Virus record (IMG/VR): IMGVR_UViG_3300046798_000187
Span: 1 to 30,812 of that record
DNA: 30,812 nucleotides
Source: a virus
Strand: one strand, 5' to 3'
The notes under the pieces are model-generated. The model did no database searches and was not told the DNA's origin. It was given only the letters and a program-made list of their open reading frames with translations. Made by a program: the position numbers and the translations under genes. Position 1 is the first letter of the stretch, and each line of letters starts with the position of its first letter. Positions 1-7,324 of the stretch are shown piece by piece.

Positions 1-171
1 ATGGAGTTGGTGGCGACGGCCATCCCCCTGCTTGCTGACGGGCTTCGGCTTGTCATCGTGGCCCAGCGTCTTCGCGTCAGTCCGTCGCGTTTGTCGCGGC
101 TGCTGCAGAGGGCTGGCATCGCAGTTGTGCAGCGCCCCAGCCGTCTGCCTCACGGCCTCCCCGTTGACTAG
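1..171 (+). CDS. Small HTH-like protein, possibly cut by the window edge
   Basis: This frame is open from the first base and encodes 56 residues ending at TAG 169-171. The middle (about residues 20-40, with the stretch RLRVSPSRLSRLLQRAGI) looks like one helix-turn-helix unit, as in small DNA-binding proteins. The first codon is ATG, but it sits exactly at the edge, so the true start may lie upstream and this may be only a C-terminal end. Its stop lies inside the promoter-like repeat at 159-181, so it probably belongs to the transcription unit before the virion genes. No function can be assigned. Confidence 0.4.
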   Translation: MELVATAIPLLADGLRLVIVAQRLRVSPSRLSRLLQRAGIAVVQRPSRLPHGLPVD

Positions 172-181
172 GCAACCCAAC
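159..181 (+). promoter_or_regulatory. Promoter-like repeat, copy 1
   Basis: The core CGTTGACTAGGCAACCCA recurs almost unchanged at 7078-7100; 21 of 23 bases match across the full motif, and similarity stops on both sides. It contains TTGACT, a good -35 hexamer, at 164-169. No good -10 hexamer lies 16-18 bases further on (CCTCTT at 17). The site lies 50 bases before the first gene of the packaging string. A late promoter read with an activator, or a binding site for a phage regulator, is the likeliest reading. Confidence 0.45.
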
Positions 182-231
182 TCCTGCCTCTTGCTCAGGT
201 CGTCGCCAGCAAACAGAGGGGAAGCGCAAGC

Positions 232-498
232 ATGGGAAAACTCAGGAAGCCCCAGCAAGACGAGCAGCAAGTGACGAAGTCCGTCGCCAGCACCGTCCCT
301 GAAGTCACCTTCGGCGTGGCGAAGTTGGGAGATGGAAAGCACCTCGCGGTGTGCACCGTCACTCAGGGCGAAGTGGTGTTGACGCGCGAAGTGCTGACGC
401 CAAGGCGGCACGGCGGGGACACGGGCGAGTCGAAGGCGTTGGCGTGGAGTCGTGCGCTGGGTGCGGCTGGAGAGTTTGCGCGGCGGAGGGAGTCGTGA
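232..498 (+). CDS. Small protein of unknown function
   Basis: Encodes 88 residues. It starts at ATG 232 behind a purine-rich ribosome-binding site (GAGGGGA, about 9 bases upstream). The N-terminus is Gln/Lys-rich, followed by a short region likely to form beta strands (VTFGVAKLGDGKHLAVCTV) and a basic C-terminus. I do not recognise the family. It is the first gene after promoter-like repeat copy 1, and its stop overlaps the next start (GTGA), so it opens a translationally coupled chain running to the terminase. Confidence 0.6.
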   Translation: MGKLRKPQQDEQQVTKSVASTVPEVTFGVAKLGDGKHLAVCTVTQGEVVLTREVLTPRRHGGDTGESKALAWSRALGAAGEFARRRES

Positions 499-797
499 GC
501 TTCATCGTCGAGGACCCCGACGGAGGGATGGAGCGCCGCACCGTGGTGCACACCACATCCCCTGTCGAGGCGATGTGCGTAGCCATGGCGCACTGGCCGG
601 ACGCATACGAGCTTCGAGTGCGCCACAACATCCCGCGCGAAACATTCCTTCGCATGCGCGCTGGCGGCTACGTCGTCAGCGTCTCCTCCGACGGCTCCGC
701 GACCATGGAGCTAACTCGGCCGGACGGCGGGATAAGCGACCATTTTCACGAAAGCCGGCCTTCCGTCTGGCAGCGCGTGTTGGGGTGGTTCCGATGA
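495..797 (+). CDS. Small protein of unknown function
   Basis: Encodes 100 residues from GTG 495, which overlaps the previous stop (GTGA). The frame is open further upstream, but the coupled GTG fits the pattern of the chain. The protein has alternating hydrophobic segments (SFIVEDPDGG, YVVSVSSDGSATMELTRPDG) suggesting a small beta-rich fold, then a C-terminal Trp-rich helix (VWQRVLGWFR). No family is recognised. The next gene starts within its stop codon (ATGA), so the two are probably made together. Confidence 0.6.
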   Translation: MSFIVEDPDGGMERRTVVHTTSPVEAMCVAMAHWPDAYELRVRHNIPRETFLRMRAGGYVVSVSSDGSATMELTRPDGGISDHFHESRPSVWQRVLGWFR

Positions 798-1081
798 TTG
801 AACTTCTCTGGCCGTTTGTGGCGCTCGTCGCAGTGGTGCTCGCCTTTCAGGTGGCGTGGCGGCATGCCACGCGAACCGGCGTCGAGCACGCGACCAAGGC
901 GGACCTCAAGGGCGAGGCCACTGCCATGGGTGCGCGCCTGGCCCGGTACGAGGAGTACGTGGGCAAGCTTCGCGAACGCACCGAAGCCCTCGAAGAGCTC
1001 ACGAAGAAACTCGACGCGCGCACCAGCAATGACCCTGCCCTCGCGCGCCTCCCGGCAGGGCTGCGACGGGGCGGACCGTGA
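794..1081 (+). CDS. Membrane-anchored coiled-coil protein
   Basis: Encodes 95 residues. Residues 2-20 (ELLWPFVALVAVVLAFQV) form one transmembrane helix, followed by a basic stretch and then a charged heptad-like helix (about residues 36-80) predicted to be a coiled coil. The shape resembles inner-membrane spanins or membrane-bound phage accessory proteins. However, it lies far from the endolysin, next to packaging genes, and its basic residues after the helix suggest a cytoplasmic C-terminus, so a spanin role is not supported. It overlaps both neighbours by ATGA or GTGA. Confidence 0.6.
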   Translation: MIELLWPFVALVAVVLAFQVAWRHATRTGVEHATKADLKGEATAMGARLARYEEYVGKLRERTEALEELTKKLDARTSNDPALARLPAGLRRGGP

Positions 1082-1326
1082 GCCAATACAACTCCATGAG
1101 CGCCAACGCGCAGGCGCGAAAGCTCAACGCCGCCGCCTTCGTGCGAGTCGCACGCAACGCAGCGCGGGCGCATCGCTACCAGGTGCTGCTTCAGGGCGAG
1201 AAGGTGGCCTACCTCGTGGCGTCAGGCGCAACGTGGGTGGACGCGCTTGCACAGTTCTTTCAGTGGCACCTGGAGCACACCAAGAGCGAGGTGATGAATG
1301 GCGAAGCGAAAGACAGCGCAGCCTGA
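1078..1326 (+). CDS. Small protein of unknown function
   Basis: Encodes 82 residues from GTG 1078, overlapping the previous stop. It is rich in Ala, Arg and aromatic residues, with amphipathic helices (about residues 8-35 and 50-72) and a hydrophobic core segment YQVLLQGEKVAYLVASG. It looks like a compact soluble protein. Family not recognised. The next gene starts inside its 3' end, 29 bases before its stop. Confidence 0.55.
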   Translation: MSQYNSMSANAQARKLNAAAFVRVARNAARAHRYQVLLQGEKVAYLVASGATWVDALAQFFQWHLEHTKSEVMNGEAKDSAA

Positions 1327-1540
1327 GCCGAAGGAAAGCAGGACCGAGGACGTGGTCTCCGGGGAGCTGGGGCCTGGCGAAACGCTGACGGTCAACGGAC
1401 AGAGCGCGAACAGCGCGGCGGAGGCCAATGCGATTCTTGCGAGCGAGCCAGAGTTCTACGTGACCGGGTCCTGCTCAGTGTGCGGCGCCATGGTGCGCCT
1501 CGGCACGCCCTGCCCGACTGACGGCTGGGTGAAGGACTAG
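1298..1540 (+). CDS. Small Cys-containing protein
   Basis: Encodes 80 residues. ATG 1298 is preceded by GAGGTGA, a strong ribosome-binding site. The N-terminal third is charged and probably disordered. The C-terminus has a C-S-V-C-G motif and a third Cys in PCPTDGW, which could be part of a metal-binding or zinc-ribbon-like site, though a fourth ligand is not obvious. It overlaps the previous gene by 29 bases and ends 4 bases before the next start. Function unknown. Confidence 0.55.
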   Translation: MAKRKTAQPEPKESRTEDVVSGELGPGETLTVNGQSANSAAEANAILASEPEFYVTGSCSVCGAMVRLGTPCPTDGWVKD

Positions 1541-1544
1541 CGCC

Positions 1545-1799
1545 ATGCTTCTCCGTCCCGGCACCTTCCACTCGCGCATCAGCCACACGGCACAGCGCGC
1601 CTGCTACATGGCGCTGCGTCGGAAGGGCTGGCGCGTTGAGGTGGGCATTGTCTCCGTGTCGGCCAAGCGCGATGACGTGGACGAGAAGGTGACGGCCCGA
1701 GACTTCCGCGAGCTGCTCGACAAGTGCGCCGTCATCGACGCGCGGGAACAGGAGCGCGCGAAGAAAGAGCGCAGGCCATACTTGGTGGACGTGCCATGA
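1545..1799 (+). CDS. Small protein of unknown function
   Basis: Encodes 84 residues from ATG 1545, behind AAGGAC. The N-terminal half has alternating hydrophobic and basic residues (YMALRRKGWRVEVGIVSVSA); the second half is a charged helix (about residues 50-78). Its stop overlaps the start of the small-terminase candidate (ATGA), tying its expression to packaging. No family recognised. Confidence 0.55.
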   Translation: MLLRPGTFHSRISHTAQRACYMALRRKGWRVEVGIVSVSAKRDDVDEKVTARDFRELLDKCAVIDAREQERAKKERRPYLVDVP

Positions 1800-2269
1800 A
1801 GTGCACCGCCTCCAGCAAGGAAACGGGCAACCCGTGCAAGGCCAACGCGCGGCCCAACGGCTTCTGCCACTTTCATGACCCCGACGCCGCCGAGGCCCTG
1901 CGCGAGACGAAGCGCAAAGGGGGCCAGGAGAAGCAGCGTCGCTACCCCCAGGATGCGAAGGTGTTGCCGGCCATGGCGTTGACGGTGGCGCTCGCGAATG
2001 GTGGCCCCAAGGCCGTCCTCTCCGTCTGCGAACAAATCATCAAAGCCATCATCGAAGGAGAGCTGGACTACCGCACTGGCGGCTCCGTGGCCTCGCTTCT
2101 CAACGTCTGCGTCTCGGCCATGAAGATGAAGGAGACGGACTCCCGCCTGTCGGAGTTGGAGCGCAAGACGAGGCCGCTCGAAGGGCTGACGCAAGAGCAG
2201 CTCCTCCAACTCGTCCGCGAGGGCCAGCGCAATGGAGTCGCCGCAGCAGCCAATACCAACGGGCATTAG
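1796..2269 (+). CDS. Candidate small terminase subunit with N-terminal zinc finger
   Basis: Encodes 157 residues and lies directly upstream of the large terminase, overlapping it by 38 bases. This is the usual place of the small subunit, which recognises phage DNA for packaging. Residues 3-27 hold a short zinc-binding motif: Cys3, Cys14, Cys24 and His27, with the typical spacing of G-x-PC and G-x-C-x-x-H. This motif is known from small phage proteins near terminases. The rest is helical, with a charged C-terminal helix (residues 110-145) that could drive oligomerisation. The role is inferred from position and the zinc motif, not from a full family match. Confidence 0.6.
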   Translation: MKCTASSKETGNPCKANARPNGFCHFHDPDAAEALRETKRKGGQEKQRRYPQDAKVLPAMALTVALANGGPKAVLSVCEQIIKAIIEGELDYRTGGSVASLLNVCVSAMKMKETDSRLSELERKTRPLEGLTQEQLLQLVREGQRNGVAAAANTNGH

Positions 2270-3839
2270 CCCGGAGGCCGTAGCCGTCTACCGCGCCGCG
2301 ACGGATGCGCTGTGGCGTGCCGGCAACCTGCTGTGGAAGCTGCACGAGGGACAGAAGCGCATCTACGCGCTCATGCTTGCTGCGTTCGCCAGCGGTGCGG
2401 CCTCGTTCGTCCTGGAGATTGCCCGTCGCTGGGGGAAGACGCGGCTTCTCTGTGTCATTGCGGTGGAGACCATCATCAAAAACCCGGGCGGCCGCGTGGT
2501 GTACGGCGCACCCACCTTGAAGGACCTCCAGGAATTCATCATCCCTCACATCGAGGCCATCACCGCCGATGCGCCGCCCGGCCTGCGCTGGACCTTCAAT
2601 CAGCAGCGAATGCACTTCGAGTGCGAGAACGGCGGATACATCCACCTCTTCGGCTGCGACGACAAGCGCAAGGCCAACCGAGGCCGTGGCCCCGGCGCCC
2701 TCCTAGCCATCCTGGATGAGTGCGGCTTCATTCCCATCTTCAACTACGTCCGGAAGTCCGTGCTCCGCCCTCAGCTCCTCCACTCCGGCGGAAAGCTGCT
2801 CTATGCCTCCTCGCCGGCCGAGACGCCGGACCACGACTTCACCGCGGTGGCCGAGCGCGCCGAGGTGCGCGGCAACTATGCCCGGCAGACGGTGTGGGAG
2901 AATCCGCTTCTCACCGAAGCCACCATTCGCGGCTACATCGACGAGGACGCCAAGGACGAGGGCCTGACGTCCGAGGAGTACCAACGCACCGACGACTTCC
3001 GCCGCGAGTACCTGGCAGAGCGCGTCGTCAACAAGCTCCTCGTCGTACTGGGCGATGACTGGGAGAACAAGCGCTCCACCCTCATCCGCCCCATAGAGCG
3101 CCCGGAATTCTACGACGCCATGACGGTGCTGGACCCCGGCGGGAATGACCCGCACGCCGTCACCTTCGGCTACTGGCACTTCGCCAGGGCCAAGTACATC
3201 CAGGAGGACGAGCTGCTGCTGCGCGACGGAGAGAACACCGAGGACTTGGCCGCCCGCATCAAAGGGAAGGAACGAGAACTCTACGGCACGGAGTTGTTCG
3301 ACGGCACCCTACGCGCCGCTGCCGAGGACGAGAGCGGCGACATTGCCCAAATGGTGCCGGAGTGGATGCAGGACATTCTGGCCAAGGATGCCCAGGCGCA
3401 GCCGTACATGCGCGTGATGGACATCAACATCACCATGGCCCGCGACTTGTGGCAGCTCCACAAGCTGGCCTTCCTCAACACCGCGAAGGACGACAAGCAG
3501 GCCGCAGTAAATAACTTCCGCGTCGCCCTCCGCCGCGAGGAGTACCTGCTGCACCCGCGCTGCACTCACACGGACAGGCACTTTCGGCAAACGACGTGGA
3601 AGGACGTGCGGCGCAAGGAGTACGCACGCAAGGGCGGAGAGCACGGGGACTTGCTCGACACGGCCGTCTACTCGATGCGGAACGTGGACAGACAGCGCAA
3701 CCCGTACCCCAAGCACTGGCATCAGCCAGTGGTGTCCAACGGCATTCAGGCCCGAATGCAGGCAGAGCAGCGAGAGAGGGCGGCGACAGCCATTTTCGGC
3801 AACAGCCCACTGGCGAGGCGCCTCCGGGCCCGGCGTTGA
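2232..3839 (+). CDS. terL: Terminase large subunit
   Basis: This 535-residue protein is the ATPase and nuclease that drives DNA into the procapsid through the portal. The N-terminal ATPase carries an adenine-binding region (HEGQKRIY, about 38-45), a Walker-A-like motif in the RRWGKT form (residues 65-70), Walker B LLAILDE with Asp162 and Glu163, and a coupling motif YASSPA (191-196). The C-terminal RNase H-like nuclease shows Asp301 in VLDPGG and Asp473/Asp476 in GDLLDTAVY. Length is normal for the family. The start overlaps the small-subunit candidate by 38 bases and follows a GAGGG ribosome-binding site. The portal gene follows 31 bases downstream. Confidence 0.92.
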   Translation: MESPQQPIPTGISPEAVAVYRAATDALWRAGNLLWKLHEGQKRIYALMLAAFASGAASFVLEIARRWGKTRLLCVIAVETIIKNPGGRVVYGAPTLKDLQEFIIPHIEAITADAPPGLRWTFNQQRMHFECENGGYIHLFGCDDKRKANRGRGPGALLAILDECGFIPIFNYVRKSVLRPQLLHSGGKLLYASSPAETPDHDFTAVAERAEVRGNYARQTVWENPLLTEATIRGYIDEDAKDEGLTSEEYQRTDDFRREYLAERVVNKLLVVLGDDWENKRSTLIRPIERPEFYDAMTVLDPGGNDPHAVTFGYWHFARAKYIQEDELLLRDGENTEDLAARIKGKERELYGTELFDGTLRAAAEDESGDIAQMVPEWMQDILAKDAQAQPYMRVMDINITMARDLWQLHKLAFLNTAKDDKQAAVNNFRVALRREEYLLHPRCTHTDRHFRQTTWKDVRRKEYARKGGEHGDLLDTAVYSMRNVDRQRNPYPKHWHQPVVSNGIQARMQAEQRERAATAIFGNSPLARRLRARR

Positions 3840-3870
3840 GAATGCAACCGAGTCACGCTAGCGCCTTGGC

Positions 3871-5976
3871 ATGGACGACTCGCGCCGCAGGTACTTCGCC
3901 GCCCGGGACAGGAAAGACATCGGCCGCGCGCTCATGGAGCGGCTGAAGCCCCTCCTCTCCGACGAAAGACAAACCAACATCGACGAGATGCGCAACGCCT
4001 ACTGTCACCTGTACGGCGTGGACGTTGGCTATGGCACTCCCACCGGAGTGACGCGCGGCGGAGAGCGCGGAGAGTTGGCCCAGCTTCGAATAAGCGCCGC
4101 GGCGACGGACTTGCGCGCCAAGCATGCGCTGGTAACGGCGCAAGAGGTGATGTGGAAGCCGCAGGCAAAGAATGGCCTCAGCAGCGTTGCGGAGGCCACG
4201 TCCAAGTCCTCCGACGTCCTCGAAGACCAATGGAAGGGCAACCGCTTCGGAATTGTCGGCTCTGAATTCGCGATGGGCGCGCTGGGCTTCGGCGAGTCCT
4301 TCGTCTTCCATGAGTGGGACAAGTCAGCAGGCCCAGCGCTCGCCGCGCTAGATGACAAGCTCTACCGAGAGGGCGCAGTCACCTACCACCTGGTGCCCTC
4401 ATGGGACGCATGGCGGGACTCGGCCGCGAAGTCCTTCGCCGCGTGCCAGTGGCTCTACGTGCGCGTGTGGAAGAACCGGTTTGACCTCGTGAAGGAATTC
4501 ACGGAGCTAGCAGACGGGCGCGAAGGCGACGCCGCCATGGAGGCCATTCTCTCCGCCTGCGACACCCCGGCGGACATGGGCGTGGCGGATGGGGACCGCT
4601 ACCGCGTGACGGACAGCGAACTCATCCCGGTGTGGCACTTCTTCCACCTGTCCTCGGTGGCCCTACCCATGGGGCGACACGTCACCCTCCTCTCCGAAGA
4701 CGTGGTGCTCCACGACGAGCCACTGAAGGGCCCCAACTCCACCTACAACGGGATGCCCGTCCACCGACTGGCCGACGTCGAGGTGGTGGACTCGCCTTTC
4801 GCGCGAGCTGTCTTCTGGGACACCCTCGGGGCCCAAGAAGTGTGCGACGCCATCGACACGGCAATGGCCACGCGCGCGACGATGATGTCCGCGCCCATTT
4901 TCGCCTACGAGAAGGGCTCGGACCTCTCCCCTGAAATTCTCGCCAGCGGCGGCCGCGCCTGGGGCTACCCGCGCGGCGCGAAGCCGCCCGTTGAAGTGGC
5001 GCCGGCCAAGGTGCCCGGCGAGTCCCTGGAGTACCGGCGCGACGTGCGTTCCGCCGTGCGCGAGACGATGGGCCTCAACGACGCTGCCGTGGGCCAGCAG
5101 AAGGGCGCGGAGATGAATGCCCAGGCCTCTGCCCTTCTCGCTTCCATGGCCGTCCAGCAGGCCGGCCCCTTCCAGAAGAAGTGGCTCGCCGCACTGGGCG
5201 CCATCGGCCAGGGCGTGTTGCGGCTTCTCGCGCAGAAGGTGACTCAGCCGCGCACGTTGCAGATGACGCGCAGTGCGTCCCGCCACGAGGCGGTGACGTA
5301 CACGGGCGAGGAACTCAAGGGCATCGAAGGCGTACAGGTGGACGTGGGCAACGCGCTGGAGCAGACGGCGCAGGGCCGTCTTGCCATTGCGGACCTCTAC
5401 GTCGAGCGCGGCTGGGCGACGGGGCCAGAGCAATACAGCCAAGTCATCTCCACCGGACGGCTGGAGCCCATCTCCCGGCGCAACACGAATGAGATGACGC
5501 TCATCCAGTATGAGTACGAGCAGCTTCTCAAGGGGAAGTCGCCGCCTGTCCACTACGCGCAAAACCACGCGCTCCACTTCCGCGAAAACTCCGCCGCCAT
5601 CTTGGACCCTGGCGCCGTGGAGAACCCCGACGCGCTCCAAGCCGTCGAGACTCACCTGGACGAGCACTACCTCCAGCAATTCGGAATGCCGCGGGCGGCG
5701 GACCCTTTGCGCCCCGCGCGAGAGCGCTGGATGTTGGGCCAGCCCATCGGCCCAGGCCAGGAGATGCCGCTCGGCCCTCCGGGCGCGCCTCCCGGTGGGC
5801 CTCCAGGCGCAGCCCCTGGTGGCCCACCCGCACCCAACGCTTCGGATGCACAGCCCCCTCCAGGCGTAGCGCCTCCAGCGGCAGCGGATATCCCGCTCCC
5901 GGAGATGCCGCCCAACCCCCTCACTGGAGAGCAATTCAACTCGGCGGACGGCGGAGGCGTCGTCGCGCCCAACTAG
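3871..5976 (+). CDS. Portal protein (head-tail connector)
   Basis: A 701-residue protein directly downstream of the large terminase and before the scaffold and capsid genes, the standard place for the portal, which forms the ring for DNA entry and exit. Its size fits podovirus-type portals. The body mixes helices and strands (such as GSEFAMGALGFGESFVFHEW near residue 130), with long helical wing-like segments around 390-450. The last 75 residues are a low-complexity Pro/Gly/Ala tail with repeated GGPPG units, likely disordered. The start ATG has only a weak ribosome-binding site. The assignment rests mainly on order and size. Confidence 0.8.
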   Translation: MDDSRRRYFAARDRKDIGRALMERLKPLLSDERQTNIDEMRNAYCHLYGVDVGYGTPTGVTRGGERGELAQLRISAAATDLRAKHALVTAQEVMWKPQAKNGLSSVAEATSKSSDVLEDQWKGNRFGIVGSEFAMGALGFGESFVFHEWDKSAGPALAALDDKLYREGAVTYHLVPSWDAWRDSAAKSFAACQWLYVRVWKNRFDLVKEFTELADGREGDAAMEAILSACDTPADMGVADGDRYRVTDSELIPVWHFFHLSSVALPMGRHVTLLSEDVVLHDEPLKGPNSTYNGMPVHRLADVEVVDSPFARAVFWDTLGAQEVCDAIDTAMATRATMMSAPIFAYEKGSDLSPEILASGGRAWGYPRGAKPPVEVAPAKVPGESLEYRRDVRSAVRETMGLNDAAVGQQKGAEMNAQASALLASMAVQQAGPFQKKWLAALGAIGQGVLRLLAQKVTQPRTLQMTRSASRHEAVTYTGEELKGIEGVQVDVGNALEQTAQGRLAIADLYVERGWATGPEQYSQVISTGRLEPISRRNTNEMTLIQYEYEQLLKGKSPPVHYAQNHALHFRENSAAILDPGAVENPDALQAVETHLDEHYLQQFGMPRAADPLRPARERWMLGQPIGPGQEMPLGPPGAPPGGPPGAAPGGPPAPNASDAQPPPGVAPPAAADIPLPEMPPNPLTGEQFNSADGGGVVAPN

Positions 5977-5985
5977 AGGTGCCTC

Positions 5986-6969
5986 ATGTCGGAAGCCGTC
6001 GCTCCTGCCGCGCCTGTTGCGGCTACGTCGTCCAACCCGGCCCCTGGGAAGGCCACTGCCCCCGCGCCCGTCGTCGAGACGAAGCCGGGGCCCAACGGCA
6101 CTCGCGCTCCAGACGGCCGCTTCCTCCCGAAGGAAGGCACGCAGGGCGTAGCGCCGAAGGAGGCGCCGCAGCAGCCCGGCGAGACGAAGGAGGCCTACCG
6201 CCTACGCACCAAGGTGAAGGTGTACGGCGAAGAGCGAGACGTTGACCTCGACGAGGACGGCATCAAGCGGGAGCTACAGCTCGGCTACGCGACGAAGAGG
6301 CAGCTCTCCGACGCCCTGGCGAAGCTGAAGGCCCGCGAAGAGGCCGACAAGCTCGCCGACGAAAACCCCGAAGAGTTCCTCCGCCGCAAGGGCCGGGACT
6401 TGGACGAGATGGCCAAGCGCCAACTCCTGGCCGCCATCGAGCAAGCAGCCATGTCCCCGGAGCAGCGGGAGCTGGCCGAGCTTCGCGCACAGCTGGAGGC
6501 CCAACAAACTGAGAAGGCTCAGCGCGAGGAGAAGGAGAAGGGCGCGTTGAAGGCGCTCCACCGCAAGAAATTCATCGAGCAGCGCAAACAGGTGTACCGC
6601 GCCGCCATGCCCACCACCGGCCTGGAGCCGACGCACGAGACCCTCTACCTGATGGCTGAGACGGAGGACCTCATGCGCCAGGACGGCATCGAGGTGACTC
6701 CGGAAAGCCTGGCCTCCGAGGTGCGCCGGCGAGTCAGCGGCTTTACGCGCAACTACCTCACCGCACTCAGCCCTGAGGCGCTCTCACGGGAGCTGGGTAC
6801 CGAAACTATCCAGGCCCTGCTGAAGCACTCCATCGAGCAATTCGAGCGAAGCCAGGGCGTGGTGCGCACACAGAAGGAAGCGGTCCCGCCTATGCCGCGC
6901 GAAGAGCGCCCGCGCTACCTGTCGGTGCAAGAGGTGGAGGCGAACTTGAAGAAGATGTTCGGGACGTAG
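5986..6969 (+). CDS. Candidate capsid scaffolding protein
   Basis: A 327-residue, highly charged protein between portal and major capsid genes. Residues 1-65 are Ala/Pro-rich and disordered. Residues 70-215 are dominated by charged helices (Glu, Lys, Arg, Gln) likely to form a coiled coil. Position, charge and helicity are those of phage scaffolding proteins, which direct procapsid assembly and then leave or are cleaved. It starts 9 bases after the portal stop, behind AGAGGTG. No protease domain is seen, so cleavage, if any, would need another enzyme. Confidence 0.7.
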   Translation: MSEAVAPAAPVAATSSNPAPGKATAPAPVVETKPGPNGTRAPDGRFLPKEGTQGVAPKEAPQQPGETKEAYRLRTKVKVYGEERDVDLDEDGIKRELQLGYATKRQLSDALAKLKAREEADKLADENPEEFLRRKGRDLDEMAKRQLLAAIEQAAMSPEQRELAELRAQLEAQQTEKAQREEKEKGALKALHRKKFIEQRKQVYRAAMPTTGLEPTHETLYLMAETEDLMRQDGIEVTPESLASEVRRRVSGFTRNYLTALSPEALSRELGTETIQALLKHSIEQFERSQGVVRTQKEAVPPMPREERPRYLSVQEVEANLKKMFGT

Positions 6970-6980
6970 GGGCGAGCGGA

Positions 6981-7076
6981 AGGGACGGGATGGCCACCAG
7001 GCTATTCGCAACGCGTCCCTGTGATGCCTTCAGGGGGACGGGTGACTTCATCTCATCCTTCCGACGCGTCCCCCTG
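6981..7076 (+). promoter_or_regulatory. Four alternately complementary segments ahead of the capsid gene
   Basis: Part of the 355-base gap 6970-7324. Segment A AGGGACG (6981-6987) is the exact complement of segment B CGTCCCT (7014-7020). Segment C CAGGGGGACG (7031-7040) is the exact complement of segment D CGTCCCCCTG (7067-7076). B can also pair with C through CGTCCC/GGGACG. A:B with C:D, or B:C alone, are therefore exclusive folds, the layout of an attenuator or antiterminator. It lies between the scaffold stop and promoter-like repeat copy 2. No U-tract follows C:D, so simple intrinsic termination is not supported. The rest of the gap up to 7324 holds the repeat and an apparent 5' leader with no convincing gene. 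Confidence 0.45.
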
Positions 7077-7077
7077 C

Positions 7078-7100
7078 CCCCGTTGACTTGGCAACCCAGC
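7078..7100 (+). promoter_or_regulatory. Promoter-like repeat, copy 2
   Basis: Second copy of the motif found at 159-181, matching 21 of 23 bases, with core CGTTGACTTGGCAACCCA. The -35-like TTGACT is at 7083-7088, and a poor -10 candidate TAGCAC lies 17 bases on. Transcription from here would give the capsid gene a leader of about 200 bases. Two copies at the heads of the two main virion gene blocks argue for a shared late-control site. Confidence 0.5.
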
Positions 7101-7324
7101 CCCCGTAGCACTTTGGGTGTCTGACGGGGCGCTGCCCAGCTACCCCTGAAAGACTCGGTTGTCCGCGGCGCTCCCGACAAAGGAGCCACCAAGGCCCGAA
7201 GAGAGACGTTTCGCGAGGACGCATCGCCACCGTTACGGCGCGGCGCGCTTTCCGAGCGGACGAGTGAATTCCCCTCCTCTTTCTTCGGGCGTCGCCACTG
7301 GCGCGCCCTCCTTCAGGTGCGTCC

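Noticed and set aside
794-1081. Inner-membrane spanin.
   Set aside because: It lies over 23 kb from the endolysin and the basic residues after its helix suggest a cytoplasmic C-terminus.
4663-5934. A long open frame antisense to the portal gene (similar ones oppose the capsid, exported spike and ejection genes, e.g. 18479-20524).
   Set aside because: High GC makes stops rare in the antisense frame of real genes; these frames have no start signals, no recognisable domains and oppose well-supported genes.
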